From contig CAMZKE010000021.1 of the NCBI GenBank assembly GCA_947311115.1, positions 1 through 54,550 on the forward strand: 54,550 nt of DNA, given 5' to 3'. Below the pieces are notes generated by a model that saw only the letters and a list, made by a program, of their open reading frames with translations, had not been told where the DNA came from and searched no databases. Made by a program: the position numbers and the translations under genes. Positions within the stretch are counted from its first letter, which is position 1, and every line of letters begins with the position of its first letter. The stretch comes from an uncultured Bacteroidales bacterium. GTDB lineage: Bacteria; Bacteroidota; Bacteroidia; Bacteroidales; JAFGXI01. Shown here piece after piece: positions 1 to 8,822 of the stretch.

Positions 1-90
1 GATGAGGTGTCGAATTATGAAACTGTAATGAATACTGCAAATGGTTTGCAACAAAGTATCAGGAAAAGAAAAATGTATGAAATGAATTAA
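1..90 (+). CDS. 3' end of an unidentified CDS (partial)
   Basis: The first reading frame is open from base 1 and ends with TAA at 88-90, giving 29 residues ending in RKRKMYEMN. The start lies outside the window. The tail is polar and basic, with no recognisable domain, so no function is proposed. The frame could be open by chance over so short a stretch. The gene would converge on the minus-strand operon that ends at 261, with a hairpin repeat between the two. Confidence 0.4.
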   Translation, partial: DEVSNYETVMNTANGLQQSIRKRKMYEMN

Positions 91-130
91 CTAAATTAGG
101 GGATTTGCTTTTTAGGTTAATTGCTAAAGC

Positions 131-229
131 TTTAATCTGTTTGGGTTTAATTCCCCGTCCCTTGGGACGTATAAAAGAATAGTATTCCAAAACGATACCT
201 CGTCCGCTTGCGGCGAGGAGATTCATTTA
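131..229 (+). repeat. Dispersed two-hairpin repeat, copy A (full length)
   Basis: This 99-base element opens with TTTAATCTGTTTGGG and ends with ATTCATTTA. It is identical to copy B at 48092-48189 except for one extra C. Two stem-loops are visible: CGTCCC-TT-GGGACG at 156-169, and CCTCG(T)CCGC-TT-GCGGCGAGG at 198-218 with one bulged T. It lies between the 3' ends of two converging genes. The size and structure are those of a REP-like or MITE-like element. No transposase is present in the window. Confidence 0.85.
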
Positions 230-260
230 CTGTATTATTAACCTCTACGAATAATTCTGG

Positions 261-1748
261 TTAAAGTTTTATCCCAACAACTGTTACATCATCAAGTTGT
301 TCGTAGCCTTTACTCCACATATCAAATTCTTCGGTTATTAATGTTTTTTGTTCTGACATACTATGCTTACTAATATTTAACAACAAATTACGAAATGCTT
401 TAGGTGAATATTTTTTATCATCTTCGCCTCCAAATTGGTCTTTGTAGCCATCAGTAAATAAGTAAATTATATCGTTTTTTTGTAAATTAATTGTGTGCTT
501 TATAAAAGGAATTTTATCTTTTACAAATTTCCCTATTGGCATTGAGTTTGCTTTTGTAATAAGCAATTCTTTATCTCGTACAATATACAAAGGATTATAT
601 GCTCCGGAATAACTTAGTGTATTTATCTCTGTATCAATAACAATAATTGCTAAATCCATTCCGTTTGACATGTTTGATTTATTATCGCTTGTTGATAATG
701 AAGAAATAATTCTTTTCCTAAGCTGATTTAATATTTTATCAGGCTCATAAATATGGCTTCTTAAAATAATTTCGTCTAAAAAAGAGATACCGACCATACT
801 CATAAATGCTCCGGGAACACCGTGTCCTGTACTATCTGCAACAACTAAGAACTTTAAATTATCAATTTCTGTAATCCAATAGAAATCGCCACTTACAATA
901 TCTCGTGGACGGTAAAAAACAAAATTTTCAGCAAAAATGTCGTTAAAATCTTTCTTAGACGGCAGCATTGCTTTTTGTATCAACCAAGCATAATCTATAC
1001 TTTTATTTAATTGTATTGATTGCTCTTTAATTTTATTGTGAGCCAAAATTACATCAGTAATATTATTTCCATAAATATGTGCTGTATTTATTGTAGAAAC
1101 GCCTTTAATTAAGAAACTATAATGTTTATTATCGGTAGAAATAACTATTGTTTCGTTGGCATTTGTTTTTATTATTTTTTCAAAATCAATATCATTTAAT
1201 TTAGGTAGTAACTCACTAATATTTAAACCTATAATCTTTTCATTGTGCAATAAATTTGCCGATGCAATATTTGATGTAATTATAACACCTTTATGGCTAA
1301 TTCTAAACAAAGGTTGTGGGTTATGTTCGGCAAATAGAGCTAAACTTTCTACCATTTCGTGCTCGCTGTTATCGTAATCGTAAAACTCTTTAATACTCCA
1401 ATTTGTTTTACTTTTACACATTGGACATTCTGTAATTTTTTCGCCAATACGAAAATGTTTTTCATTCTTTTTGCAAGATTTACAGTAAGTTAAAACATTT
1501 AATTGCGAAATTGCCCCTACTTTTATTTTGCTTCGTGTAATAACCGATGAATACAACGATACTAAAAAAGGCACAATAAAAGTTAATAATACTTTTAAGA
1601 AAACTATATGCGAAAAATCGGAAAGAAAAATATCGGGATTGCTTATTAAATTTAGAATAATACCCACAATTAATGCTACAATTAATGCTCTTTTTATTGT
1701 GTTTTTATCTAAGATAAGGCTATATATAAATTTGTTTTTTTCTTTCAT
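261..1748 (-). CDS. SpoIIE-type PP2C phosphatase with zinc ribbon and PAS domain
   Basis: The 495-residue protein is probably a membrane-bound serine/threonine phosphatase of the SpoIIE/RsbU type, which acts on anti-sigma-factor antagonists or related phosphoproteins. Two hydrophobic segments lie near residues 20-37 and 49-70. A zinc ribbon follows (C89, C92, C108, C111), then a PAS-like region at about 135-235 and the phosphatase domain from about 250 to the end. Phosphatase motifs include SGDFYW, VVADSTGHGVPGAF, LFTDGYKDQ and the C-terminal DDVTVVGIK. It is the last gene of the operon reading leftward, 20 bases after the EgtD-like gene. The PAS domain suggests a ligand or redox input, but its target is not visible here. 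Confidence 0.85.
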   Translation of the reverse strand: MKEKNKFIYSLILDKNTIKRALIVALIVGIILNLISNPDIFLSDFSHIVFLKVLLTFIVPFLVSLYSSVITRSKIKVGAISQLNVLTYCKSCKKNEKHFRIGEKITECPMCKSKTNWSIKEFYDYDNSEHEMVESLALFAEHNPQPLFRISHKGVIITSNIASANLLHNEKIIGLNISELLPKLNDIDFEKIIKTNANETIVISTDNKHYSFLIKGVSTINTAHIYGNNITDVILAHNKIKEQSIQLNKSIDYAWLIQKAMLPSKKDFNDIFAENFVFYRPRDIVSGDFYWITEIDNLKFLVVADSTGHGVPGAFMSMVGISFLDEIILRSHIYEPDKILNQLRKRIISSLSTSDNKSNMSNGMDLAIIVIDTEINTLSYSGAYNPLYIVRDKELLITKANSMPIGKFVKDKIPFIKHTINLQKNDIIYLFTDGYKDQFGGEDDKKYSPKAFRNLLLNISKHSMSEQKTLITEEFDMWSKGYEQLDDVTVVGIKL

Positions 1749-1768
1749 TATTATATGATTTTAGATTA

Positions 1769-2764
1769 TTATTCTTTTAAATAATGCACTAAACTAAACC
1801 ATTCTTTACTATCCACAAATATTTTTTTTACCGATAAATTTGAAAAATCGGCAAACTCGTTTATATTTTCTGATGTAAATTTGTGCGAATTTTCGGTATG
1901 AATTGTCTCGCCTTTGTTAAATTTTATTGTTTTGTTTTTTGAAGTAAAATTAACTTCAATATCTTTTTTTGCACGCAAATGCATTTCAATTCTATTCAAA
2001 TCTGAATTATAAAAGGCATAATGTTCAAAATCTGATGTGTTGAAATTAGTGCCGGTTAAATTATTTACAACATTTAATATATTTAGATTAAATTCAGCAG
2101 TTATTCCTTTGTTATCGTTATAAGCATTTTCTAAAATTGTGATATTTTTCACCATATCCATACCAAGTAAAAGGCTATCGCCTTTTTGCATATTTTGGCT
2201 TAAATTCTTAATAAATTTTTTTGCTTTGTCAGAATTAAAATTGCCAATAGTACTGCCAAAAAAACAAAACAATCGTTTGCCATTTTGTGGGATTAATTTT
2301 AGTTGATGAAAAAAATCGGCAACCACACCGGTTATGCTATTTAGCTCAAATTTTGCAAGTAATTCTTCGGCCGATTTTTCTATTGCCGATTGACTAATAT
2401 CTACAGGAAAATAATTTATAGTTTTAAGTTTATCTTTTGTAATTTGCTCTAAAAACAAAGTTATTTTTGATGCATCGCCACTCCCTAACTCAATAATATT
2501 CAGTTTATTAAAATTAATATCTAAATCTGTTACTATTTCAGCTAAAATATTTTTTTCTGTTTTGGTAGGATAATATTCATCTAACCGTGTTATATCTTCG
2601 AAAAGCTCAGACCCAATGCCATCGTAAAAAAACTTTGGCGAAATATATTTTTGTTTAGCCAATAAACCCGTTAAAATTTCTTCTTTAACATTGCTAATTC
2701 CAATATTTGGCAAATAATTTAACAGCTCAATTTTATTATTAGTTATTGTTTTGTTATAGTTCAT
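1769..2764 (-). CDS. egtD: EgtD-like L-histidine N-alpha-methyltransferase
   Basis: The 331 residues match the usual length of EgtD, which trimethylates histidine to hercynine with S-adenosylmethionine in the ergothioneine pathway. The family signature around residues 46-66 (YDGIGSELFEDITRLDEYYP) and the SAM-binding ELGSGDASK at 92-100 are clear. The gene starts 5 bases after the DUF427 gene and precedes the SpoIIE phosphatase. No EgtB sulfoxide synthase or other ergothioneine gene is in the window. Either the partners lie elsewhere or the enzyme makes hercynine or another methylated product. The family call is secure and the substrate is inferred. Confidence 0.85.
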   Translation of the reverse strand: MNYNKTITNNKIELLNYLPNIGISNVKEEILTGLLAKQKYISPKFFYDGIGSELFEDITRLDEYYPTKTEKNILAEIVTDLDINFNKLNIIELGSGDASKITLFLEQITKDKLKTINYFPVDISQSAIEKSAEELLAKFELNSITGVVADFFHQLKLIPQNGKRLFCFFGSTIGNFNSDKAKKFIKNLSQNMQKGDSLLLGMDMVKNITILENAYNDNKGITAEFNLNILNVVNNLTGTNFNTSDFEHYAFYNSDLNRIEMHLRAKKDIEVNFTSKNKTIKFNKGETIHTENSHKFTSENINEFADFSNLSVKKIFVDSKEWFSLVHYLKE

Positions 2765-2769
2765 TCAAA

Positions 2770-3051
2770 TTATTTAACAATTTCTACTCCTCGCCAAAAA
2801 GCAATATAATTTTTTATATGCTCGGCTAATTTCTTAGGATTGCTGTAATACCAAGCTGCATCTTCATTAATTTTACCATCAACTACAATATTGTAATACG
2901 ATGCTTCGCCTTTCCAAGGGCAAGTTGTATGGGTATCTACTTTTTGTAAAAACTCCATTTTAACCGATGATATAGGGAAATATTGATTATTCTCTATATT
3001 AATGGTTTCATTGCTTTCTGCAATAATTTTTCCGTTCCAAATAGCTTTCAT
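2770..3051 (-). CDS. DUF427 domain protein
   Basis: This 93-residue protein is a single DUF427 domain. The characteristic TTCPWKGEASYY sits at about residues 42-53, followed by the aromatic AAWYY stretch. The family is a small beta-rich fold without a firmly established activity. It lies between the interrupted flavin reductase (12 bases upstream) and the EgtD-like gene (5 bases downstream), so the three are presumably co-transcribed. No signal peptide or membrane segment is present. The family is confident and the function unknown. Confidence 0.85.
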   Translation of the reverse strand: MKAIWNGKIIAESNETINIENNQYFPISSVKMEFLQKVDTHTTCPWKGEASYYNIVVDGKINEDAAWYYSNPKKLAEHIKNYIAFWRGVEIVK

Positions 3052-3063
3052 ATTTCTAAGTTT

Positions 3064-3636
3064 TTAGTAAGGTAAACCAACTTTGCGTTGAGTTTTAAAT
3101 GCCGAAACATACCATTCAAATTCATCAATAAAACGAACAATACGTTTGTCATAATTTTCGTCAACAGCTTCGCCTTTTTCGTTAATACTTTCGTAGATTG
3201 CTGATATTGGAAATATTGAAGGGATACTTGGCATGCCTAATTCGGCAAGCACTGCTCTTAAATGCATGGCAACTCTCATTCCACTAAAAGGACCGGCAGA
3301 ATATGAAACAATTGCACTTGGTTTAAAATAATATTCGCTTTGAAAATGGTCTAATAGGTTTTTTAAAACTGCAGGAATACTATGGTTGTATTCTGCAGAT
3401 ACAACTACAAACCCATCTGCATCTTCCAAAATATTATGAATTTTCGCCATTGTTTCAGGTGCTTTTCATTTCGGATATTCTTTGTGCATCAAATCTAAAA
3501 ATGGCAATTCGTATTCTTTTGTATCTATAAGTGTTACATGTAGATTTCTTTTTTCAAGCTGATTTACAACAAATTTTGCTGCTTTTATACCTTGACGGTC
3601 GCTACGATTTGAACCGTAAATTACTGCTATTTTCAT
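3064..3636 (-). pseudogene. NADPH-dependent FMN reductase family gene interrupted by in-frame TGA
   Basis: Translated from the ATG at 3634-3636, the frame gives a flavodoxin-like NAD(P)H:FMN reductase. It has the FMN phosphate loop GSNRSDRQG near residue 8 and, after the break, SAEYNHSIPAVLKNLLDHF, typical of the family. The frame is broken once: codon 57 (bases 3468-3466) is TGA, between EYPK and KAPETM. Homology runs on in the same frame on both sides, so the intact product would be 190 residues. An ATG at 3450 could restart only a C-terminal fragment lacking the FMN loop. The break may be a real nonsense mutation (for example TGG to TGA) or a sequencing error. The gene heads the DUF427-egtD-spoIIE operon. 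Confidence 0.85.
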
Positions 3637-3770
3637 AATTTTAGTTTTTTCATCATTTTAAATTTAGTGATTTTTCTATTTATTAGTCGGTAATTTTTCT
3701 AATTCCTTACAATAATGAATTGTTTTCACTAAAATTTATTTTAGGATAAGTGATAAAGTTTGTAATACTA

Positions 3771-5057
3771 CTATTTTGGCAAACCGGTTTCAAAAGGATT
3801 TGCAGGGTCGTTACTCCACTCGAACCAACCACCATCGAAAACCGAAACACGAGGCCAAGCCATTAACCACGCATTTAGCCAAGCTTCGCTACCACGCCAA
3901 CCTGTACCGCAATAAAAAGCCAAATGTTTATCAGGTGTAATATTTACTTCGTTCCAAATTTCGGCAACTTCTTGTGCCTCACGAACAGTATGGTCGAGAT
4001 TTCTGTAGTTTTCCATGTGATAGGCATCGGTTCCACAATTGCCAAAAATGGCTCCCGGAATTCTGCCTTTTTTTTCAATATAGTTGTATCCGCTTACTTC
4101 TCCAATATATTCCGGCCAACTACGCACACAAACAATATCTGCATCTTTGGCTTTTATCATTTCTTTTGCCTGCGGCACATCAACAATTATTTGTGGGTTT
4201 GCAGGAATTTGCACACCAAAATCTTTTACAGGAATTTTCTCTACATCATCAGTAGTAATTTCAAAACCTGCATCTTTCCACGATTGAAAACCTCCGTTTA
4301 AAATTCGCACATCTTTTACTCCTGCATATATCATTATCATTGCATTTCTAATTGCTCCTATATGTCCGGCTGCACTTCCCGGGAAATCATCGGCATTATC
4401 GGGTGCCATAAATTTACCGTAAAGTATAACTGTTGTATCTGCTGTAATTCCGTGTTGTTCTAATGCTGCTTTTAGTTCTTCGGGCGAGCGTCTATTCCAT
4501 GTTTCAGGTGCTTCCAAAGCTAATGTATCCATATCTATTGCTCCGGGAATATGTCCTGTTAAATAAGCATTTCTATTTCTATAATGCGAATGAACTACTA
4601 TATATTTATCATTATCGTATTCGGCAGGTTTTTCGCCTGAAATTAATTGATTTACCCATTTTGCTGACACCAAATTTCTGTATCGAGCTAGTTTTTCCAT
4701 TGGTAAATTTTCGTTTGCAGACCAATCTGGAATAAAATTATTATAAACCGAAACATTTTTATATGCAGATTTTAAAAATAAATTTGCAACTTTTTGATTA
4801 TCCTCTTTAGAGTATGAATAAATAATTAAATTATTTTCGGGTAAAATCTGTTTTGAACGAACTATTTCTATCCAATCCATATAGTTTGCCCATTTTGCAG
4901 GTAATGATTTTGCATTTTTAATATGTCCACCACGTTTTTCGTTTTCGCATTTCCAACCATTGTAGGCATCTGTAGAACGTATGTCAATAATTTTTGTGTT
5001 ATTATCGTTTAAAAGTTCTAAGACTTGTTGGGTTAATATTTCTTTTATTTCATTCAT
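3771..5057 (-). CDS. Multi-domain rhodanese sulfurtransferase
   Basis: The 428 residues contain three rhodanese-like domains, at about 1-120, 130-275 and 285-428. Only the third keeps an active-site cysteine, at about residue 383 in FYCGTGWRGS. The equivalent loops of the first two read IYSYSKED and LYGKFMA, without cysteine. The second and third domains resemble a thiosulfate or mercaptopyruvate sulfurtransferase, with the usual inactive and active halves. The first is an additional domain of about 115 residues. There is no signal peptide, so it is probably cytoplasmic and transfers sulfane sulfur to an acceptor such as cyanide or a thiol. It stands alone, about 130 bases from its neighbours. 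Confidence 0.85.
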   Translation of the reverse strand: MNEIKEILTQQVLELLNDNNTKIIDIRSTDAYNGWKCENEKRGGHIKNAKSLPAKWANYMDWIEIVRSKQILPENNLIIYSYSKEDNQKVANLFLKSAYKNVSVYNNFIPDWSANENLPMEKLARYRNLVSAKWVNQLISGEKPAEYDNDKYIVVHSHYRNRNAYLTGHIPGAIDMDTLALEAPETWNRRSPEELKAALEQHGITADTTVILYGKFMAPDNADDFPGSAAGHIGAIRNAMIMIYAGVKDVRILNGGFQSWKDAGFEITTDDVEKIPVKDFGVQIPANPQIIVDVPQAKEMIKAKDADIVCVRSWPEYIGEVSGYNYIEKKGRIPGAIFGNCGTDAYHMENYRNLDHTVREAQEVAEIWNEVNITPDKHLAFYCGTGWRGSEAWLNAWLMAWPRVSVFDGGWFEWSNDPANPFETGLPK

Positions 5058-5139
5058 TTATAGTTAAAATTAAATTATTATTTTTTTTGATATAAATATA
5101 AACTTTTATTTATCAATAATTTATGATATTATAAAATTA

Positions 5140-5176
5140 GTTTAAGTTTTACCCCGTAATAGAGTAAAACTTAAAC
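5140..5176 (-). terminator. Hairpin terminator after the T9SS cargo gene
   Basis: A perfect 13-base inverted repeat (GTTTAAGTTTTAC and GTAAAACTTAAAC) with an 11-base loop begins 10 bases past the stop codon of the minus-strand gene at 5186. On that strand the downstream tail is TAATTTTAT, only moderately T-rich. Confidence 0.7.
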
Positions 5177-5185
5177 ATTTACATC

Positions 5186-7363
5186 TTATTTTACAATAAG
5201 TTTTTCAATTGAAACAGGTTCATTATTAAACATAACACGCACCATATAGTTTCCTGAGTTTAGATTATTTAATTCTACTCTTATATTTTGAGAACCGCTT
5301 ACATTACCTAAATTTTCACTTGCAACAATTCTTCCATTAATATCATACACAACAACATCTACTTTAGAATATGTTTCAACATCTACATCAACTGAAATAT
5401 AATTAGTTGCAGGATTTGGATAAATATTAATATTAACTAAGTTCTTATTCAAGTAAGCTAAGCCGGTTGTTGTTAATGAATAAACGCCTTTATTAGCAAA
5501 AACAAATGGACGTGTACCACCGGCAATATAAGGAACGCCATCTCCGTCAGAGTCAGAACCGGTTTCTCCGGATTGCTCAGCTTCGGCTAAAATCATATCA
5601 TTATAAACAGTTTTAAAAACACGAGTATAAATTAATTCAGCATCAGCTTGATTTCCTACTATACTTGCCTCACGTAAAGTTCCGGAAAGTATGGCTAAAT
5701 TCCATGGAGTATAAACTGCATTAGTATCATTTAAAGTAGTTTTAAAAACCTGAGCTGTTGGCACATAAAAATTATTTATTAAATAATTATATGCAGCATT
5801 TGCTTCGTTTAAATATGTCATATCGCCGGTTGCCTCATAAGCAGCATATAAACCTTTGATAATTGCACCATTTGCAGCAAGAGTTTTGTTTGTTGTTGAT
5901 GCTCCTGTGCCAATAGTGTAGCTATTATAAAATCCACCATTTACATCTTTAAAATTTGCAAGAATATAATTTGCTTGAGCAGTTAAATAAATATCGGCTA
6001 AAATTTGTAGAGATGTGCCTGCAAACTCATCGGAAAATTTAGAAAGAGCTATTATAATATATCCGGCATTCTCGGCTGTAATTGTATTTCCCATTACAAC
6101 ATTTCCACCGTTTAGAGTAGCCTCGTCAACAAATGTATTTTCGGTACCGTTATAATGCATTGCTTTTAAGTTTAAGAAAATAACTTTACTTGCACCCATC
6201 ATTAAATCGTAAGGTCCGGCTACACCTGTTGTTGCCATATCGGCTGGGAAAGGATTACCATCAAATACTTCTTTATATGCAAGATGTGCGGCATCAGAAC
6301 TATTATTAGGGTCCATCATATTTTTAAAACTTGTTGTTGCTAATAAGAATGACAGTTGGTCGAATAACTGACTTGTTTCATCAGTTACCTGATATGCACT
6401 TGCTTGAGGTGGAAGTGCTGTTAGCATTGTTTCTGTTACACCAATTGCAGTTGGGAAATATTGTATTCCGTTTGCAGGATCGTAAGTTGCAGGGTCAACC
6501 ATTCCAAGGTTTGTACCATCGTATGCTAATTGAGTAATCAATAATTTTGTTTTATTTATTGATACGGCAGTTAAGACCTGTCCAATATAACCATCAAGAT
6601 TATTTCCTCCGTAGTAAATATCGTTATTGGGGTCAAAATTTGGACTACCTACAGAATCCGGTGAGTTTGTTCCGTCTGCTTCAATGCCATTATCGTTTCC
6701 ATCGTGAAAAGCACTTAGCATATCCGATGCCCAAAAATATTGTTTCCACATTGATTGTCCCATGGCTCCTAAATTCAAAGTTATATCCATTTTTGACCTA
6801 TCCCAACGCATTGAGCTAAAATCCATTTGAAAATCAGAAGCTACAGTTTGCGGCAAGTGCATATTACCATAAGCAAAATCAGCAAACTGAGGAAATGCAT
6901 TTGCCGGTGGTGTTTGATTTGCATTTGTTCCGAACATTCCCATCATCATCATTAACATATCGTCTTCTTTGTAACCGTTTGGTGTACCTCCTGTAAACAT
7001 TCCGTCAAACGAGGCGTCTTGCATTGCAGCTTTTTCCATTACCACAGGCGACCACATCATATGTAAACCCAAACCGGAACGTGCTGTAAGTGTTCCAAGA
7101 ATATATCTTGAATACTCATAGTTTTCTATACCTAAAGTATATGAAACAGAATCAGGCGAATTTAAAGCCATTGGATCTAAATTGTCTAAGTTATATCCCA
7201 AATATTCGGCAAATGGCTCGCCACTTTCAAATAGCTCGTTTGCAAGAAGCAATTGAGATTTTGTGTTAAAAGTTGTATCGTCTTGAACTACAACTTGTGC
7301 TGTTGTTTGTTGTCCTATGCTTAATAAAGCTGCAACAATACTGATTGTAAAAAGTTTCTTCAT
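5186..7363 (-). CDS. Secreted protein with T9SS type A sorting domain
   Basis: The start is set at the ATG ending at 7363, which gives a clean signal peptide (MKKLFTISIVAALLSIGQQT, cleavage after TTAQ). An in-frame ATG 33 bases upstream would add a non-signal leader. The product is 725 residues. The last 85 or so form a T9SS type A sorting domain (NINIYPNPATNYISV through the final EKLIVK). A calcium-loop-like DSDGDGVP lies before it. The central part has repeated helical stretches such as GDMTYLNEANAAYNYLINNF, which recall alpha/alpha-toroid enzymes, but no catalytic motif is recognised. It is exported and probably surface-attached or released. Function unknown. Confidence 0.8.
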   Translation of the reverse strand: MKKLFTISIVAALLSIGQQTTAQVVVQDDTTFNTKSQLLLANELFESGEPFAEYLGYNLDNLDPMALNSPDSVSYTLGIENYEYSRYILGTLTARSGLGLHMMWSPVVMEKAAMQDASFDGMFTGGTPNGYKEDDMLMMMMGMFGTNANQTPPANAFPQFADFAYGNMHLPQTVASDFQMDFSSMRWDRSKMDITLNLGAMGQSMWKQYFWASDMLSAFHDGNDNGIEADGTNSPDSVGSPNFDPNNDIYYGGNNLDGYIGQVLTAVSINKTKLLITQLAYDGTNLGMVDPATYDPANGIQYFPTAIGVTETMLTALPPQASAYQVTDETSQLFDQLSFLLATTSFKNMMDPNNSSDAAHLAYKEVFDGNPFPADMATTGVAGPYDLMMGASKVIFLNLKAMHYNGTENTFVDEATLNGGNVVMGNTITAENAGYIIIALSKFSDEFAGTSLQILADIYLTAQANYILANFKDVNGGFYNSYTIGTGASTTNKTLAANGAIIKGLYAAYEATGDMTYLNEANAAYNYLINNFYVPTAQVFKTTLNDTNAVYTPWNLAILSGTLREASIVGNQADAELIYTRVFKTVYNDMILAEAEQSGETGSDSDGDGVPYIAGGTRPFVFANKGVYSLTTTGLAYLNKNLVNINIYPNPATNYISVDVDVETYSKVDVVVYDINGRIVASENLGNVSGSQNIRVELNNLNSGNYMVRVMFNNEPVSIEKLIVK

Positions 7364-7475
7364 TATTAAAATTTTAAGTTTATAATTTTTATTCAACAGT
7401 TTAGTCGATGAATTATTTAATTCCTTACAGTTATTATTTATTTTTTGTAATTTTACATAAACATCAATAAATTAT

Positions 7476-8822
7476 ATGGAAAACGAAAATAACTTAATAG
7501 AGCGTGTATCAATGCTTATAAAAGAAAATAGAAGGCTTAAAGAACAAATTGAAACTTGTAATAAAACAGTTGATGCTTTATCTGAAAAAAATGAGAAGTT
7601 AGAATTGAAAAGCGTAGATAATAATGTTGATATAAAGCATTTTAAAATGGTAACAGTGCTTATTGTTGAGTTTTTTGGGTTTAGTACTATTGCAAATAAA
7701 GACGATTCAACTAAATTTATTGATGAATTAGATGGTATATATTTTAACTTGAAAAGGATATCTAAAAAGCATAATGTTGAAAAAATACGCACTATTGGTG
7801 ATGCGTATATGTGCGTGGGTGGAGTGCCAAATAAAAATACAACAAATTCTATTGATATTGTACTTGCTGCTTTAGAAATGCAAGAATATATACAAAATAT
7901 TCAAAAATCTCATAAAGAAAAAGGAGAGGAGTTTTGGAGTTTTAAAATGGGAATTCATACAGGAGAGGTTACTGCTATAAATAATGCTGGTAAAAATTAC
8001 ACATTGAAAGGCGAAACTGTTGATATTACAAGTCGTGTAAAATCGATAGCTTATAAAGGGCAAATAAATATTTCTGCTATGACTTATGAGCTTGTAAAAG
8101 AGTATTTTACGTGTAAGTATAAGAGTTTGTTGCCTGTAAAATATAAAAAAGATTATGAGGTATATAATGTAACAAAGATTAAAAAAGCATACTCTAAAAA
8201 TAGAAAAGGGCGTGTTCCTAACAATATTTTTGATACAAAATATAAATTACGTCAGTTAACCGATTTGCAGGAAGTAATACTCGATAAATTAGAAAGAGAG
8301 TTGCCTAAATATTTGTACTATCATAATGTAAAACATACTATTGATGTACTTACTCAGGTTGAATTAATTGGTGTAGTTGAGGGTGTAACCGATTATGAGC
8401 TTTTGTTGTTGAAAACTGCAGCATTATTTCACGATATTGGGCAAATACATCAATCGAAAGGGCATGAGGCTATTGGATGTGAATATACAAAAAAAATATT
8501 GCCAAAATATGCTTATACTGCTGATGAAATTGATGAGATTAACAGTTTAATAATGGCAACGGAATTACCTCCAAAACCAGAAACTTTATTACAAAAAATT
8601 ATTTGTGATGCTGATTTAGATTATCTTGGACGAACCGATTTTATTCCTGTTTCTGATACTCTTTATAAAGAGCTAAAAGAGCAAAATATTGTTACTGATA
8701 TTGATACATGGAATAAAATGCAAATTGGTTTTTTAGAATCGCATTATTATTTTACAAATACAGCAAATAAGCTTCGCCAAGTAAATAAGCAAGAACAAAT
8801 TGATAGATTAAAAAAATTATAA
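7476..8822 (+). CDS. Class III nucleotide cyclase-like / HD-domain fusion
   Basis: This 448-residue soluble protein has a coiled coil (about 1-50), a class III adenylate/guanylate cyclase-like domain (about 55-235) and an HD hydrolase domain (about 270-440). In the cyclase half the first metal aspartate is Glu65 (LIVEFFGF), the second, Asp109 (IGDAYM), is kept, and the transition-state asparagine is Asp183 (GETVDITSR) with Arg187 retained. The HD half keeps H283, H287, H319-D320 and D378, the pattern of metal-dependent phosphohydrolases. Such a protein might both make and break a nucleotide signal, or the degenerate cyclase may only sense one. Its stop overlaps the end of the convergent AraC gene by 6 bases. 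Confidence 0.8.
   Translation: MENENNLIERVSMLIKENRRLKEQIETCNKTVDALSEKNEKLELKSVDNNVDIKHFKMVTVLIVEFFGFSTIANKDDSTKFIDELDGIYFNLKRISKKHNVEKIRTIGDAYMCVGGVPNKNTTNSIDIVLAALEMQEYIQNIQKSHKEKGEEFWSFKMGIHTGEVTAINNAGKNYTLKGETVDITSRVKSIAYKGQINISAMTYELVKEYFTCKYKSLLPVKYKKDYEVYNVTKIKKAYSKNRKGRVPNNIFDTKYKLRQLTDLQEVILDKLERELPKYLYYHNVKHTIDVLTQVELIGVVEGVTDYELLLLKTAALFHDIGQIHQSKGHEAIGCEYTKKILPKYAYTADEIDEINSLIMATELPPKPETLLQKIICDADLDYLGRTDFIPVSDTLYKELKEQNIVTDIDTWNKMQIGFLESHYYFTNTANKLRQVNKQEQIDRLKKL

Noticed and set aside
3466-3468. TGA read as selenocysteine in the flavin reductase
   Set aside because: The family has no redox cysteine at this place, and no selenocysteine insertion structure was recognised after the codon.
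3924-4301. Open frames of 60-125 codons opposite the rhodanese and other large genes
   Set aside because: They lie wholly antisense to well-supported genes, have no domain or start signal, and are expected by chance in AT-rich antisense frames.
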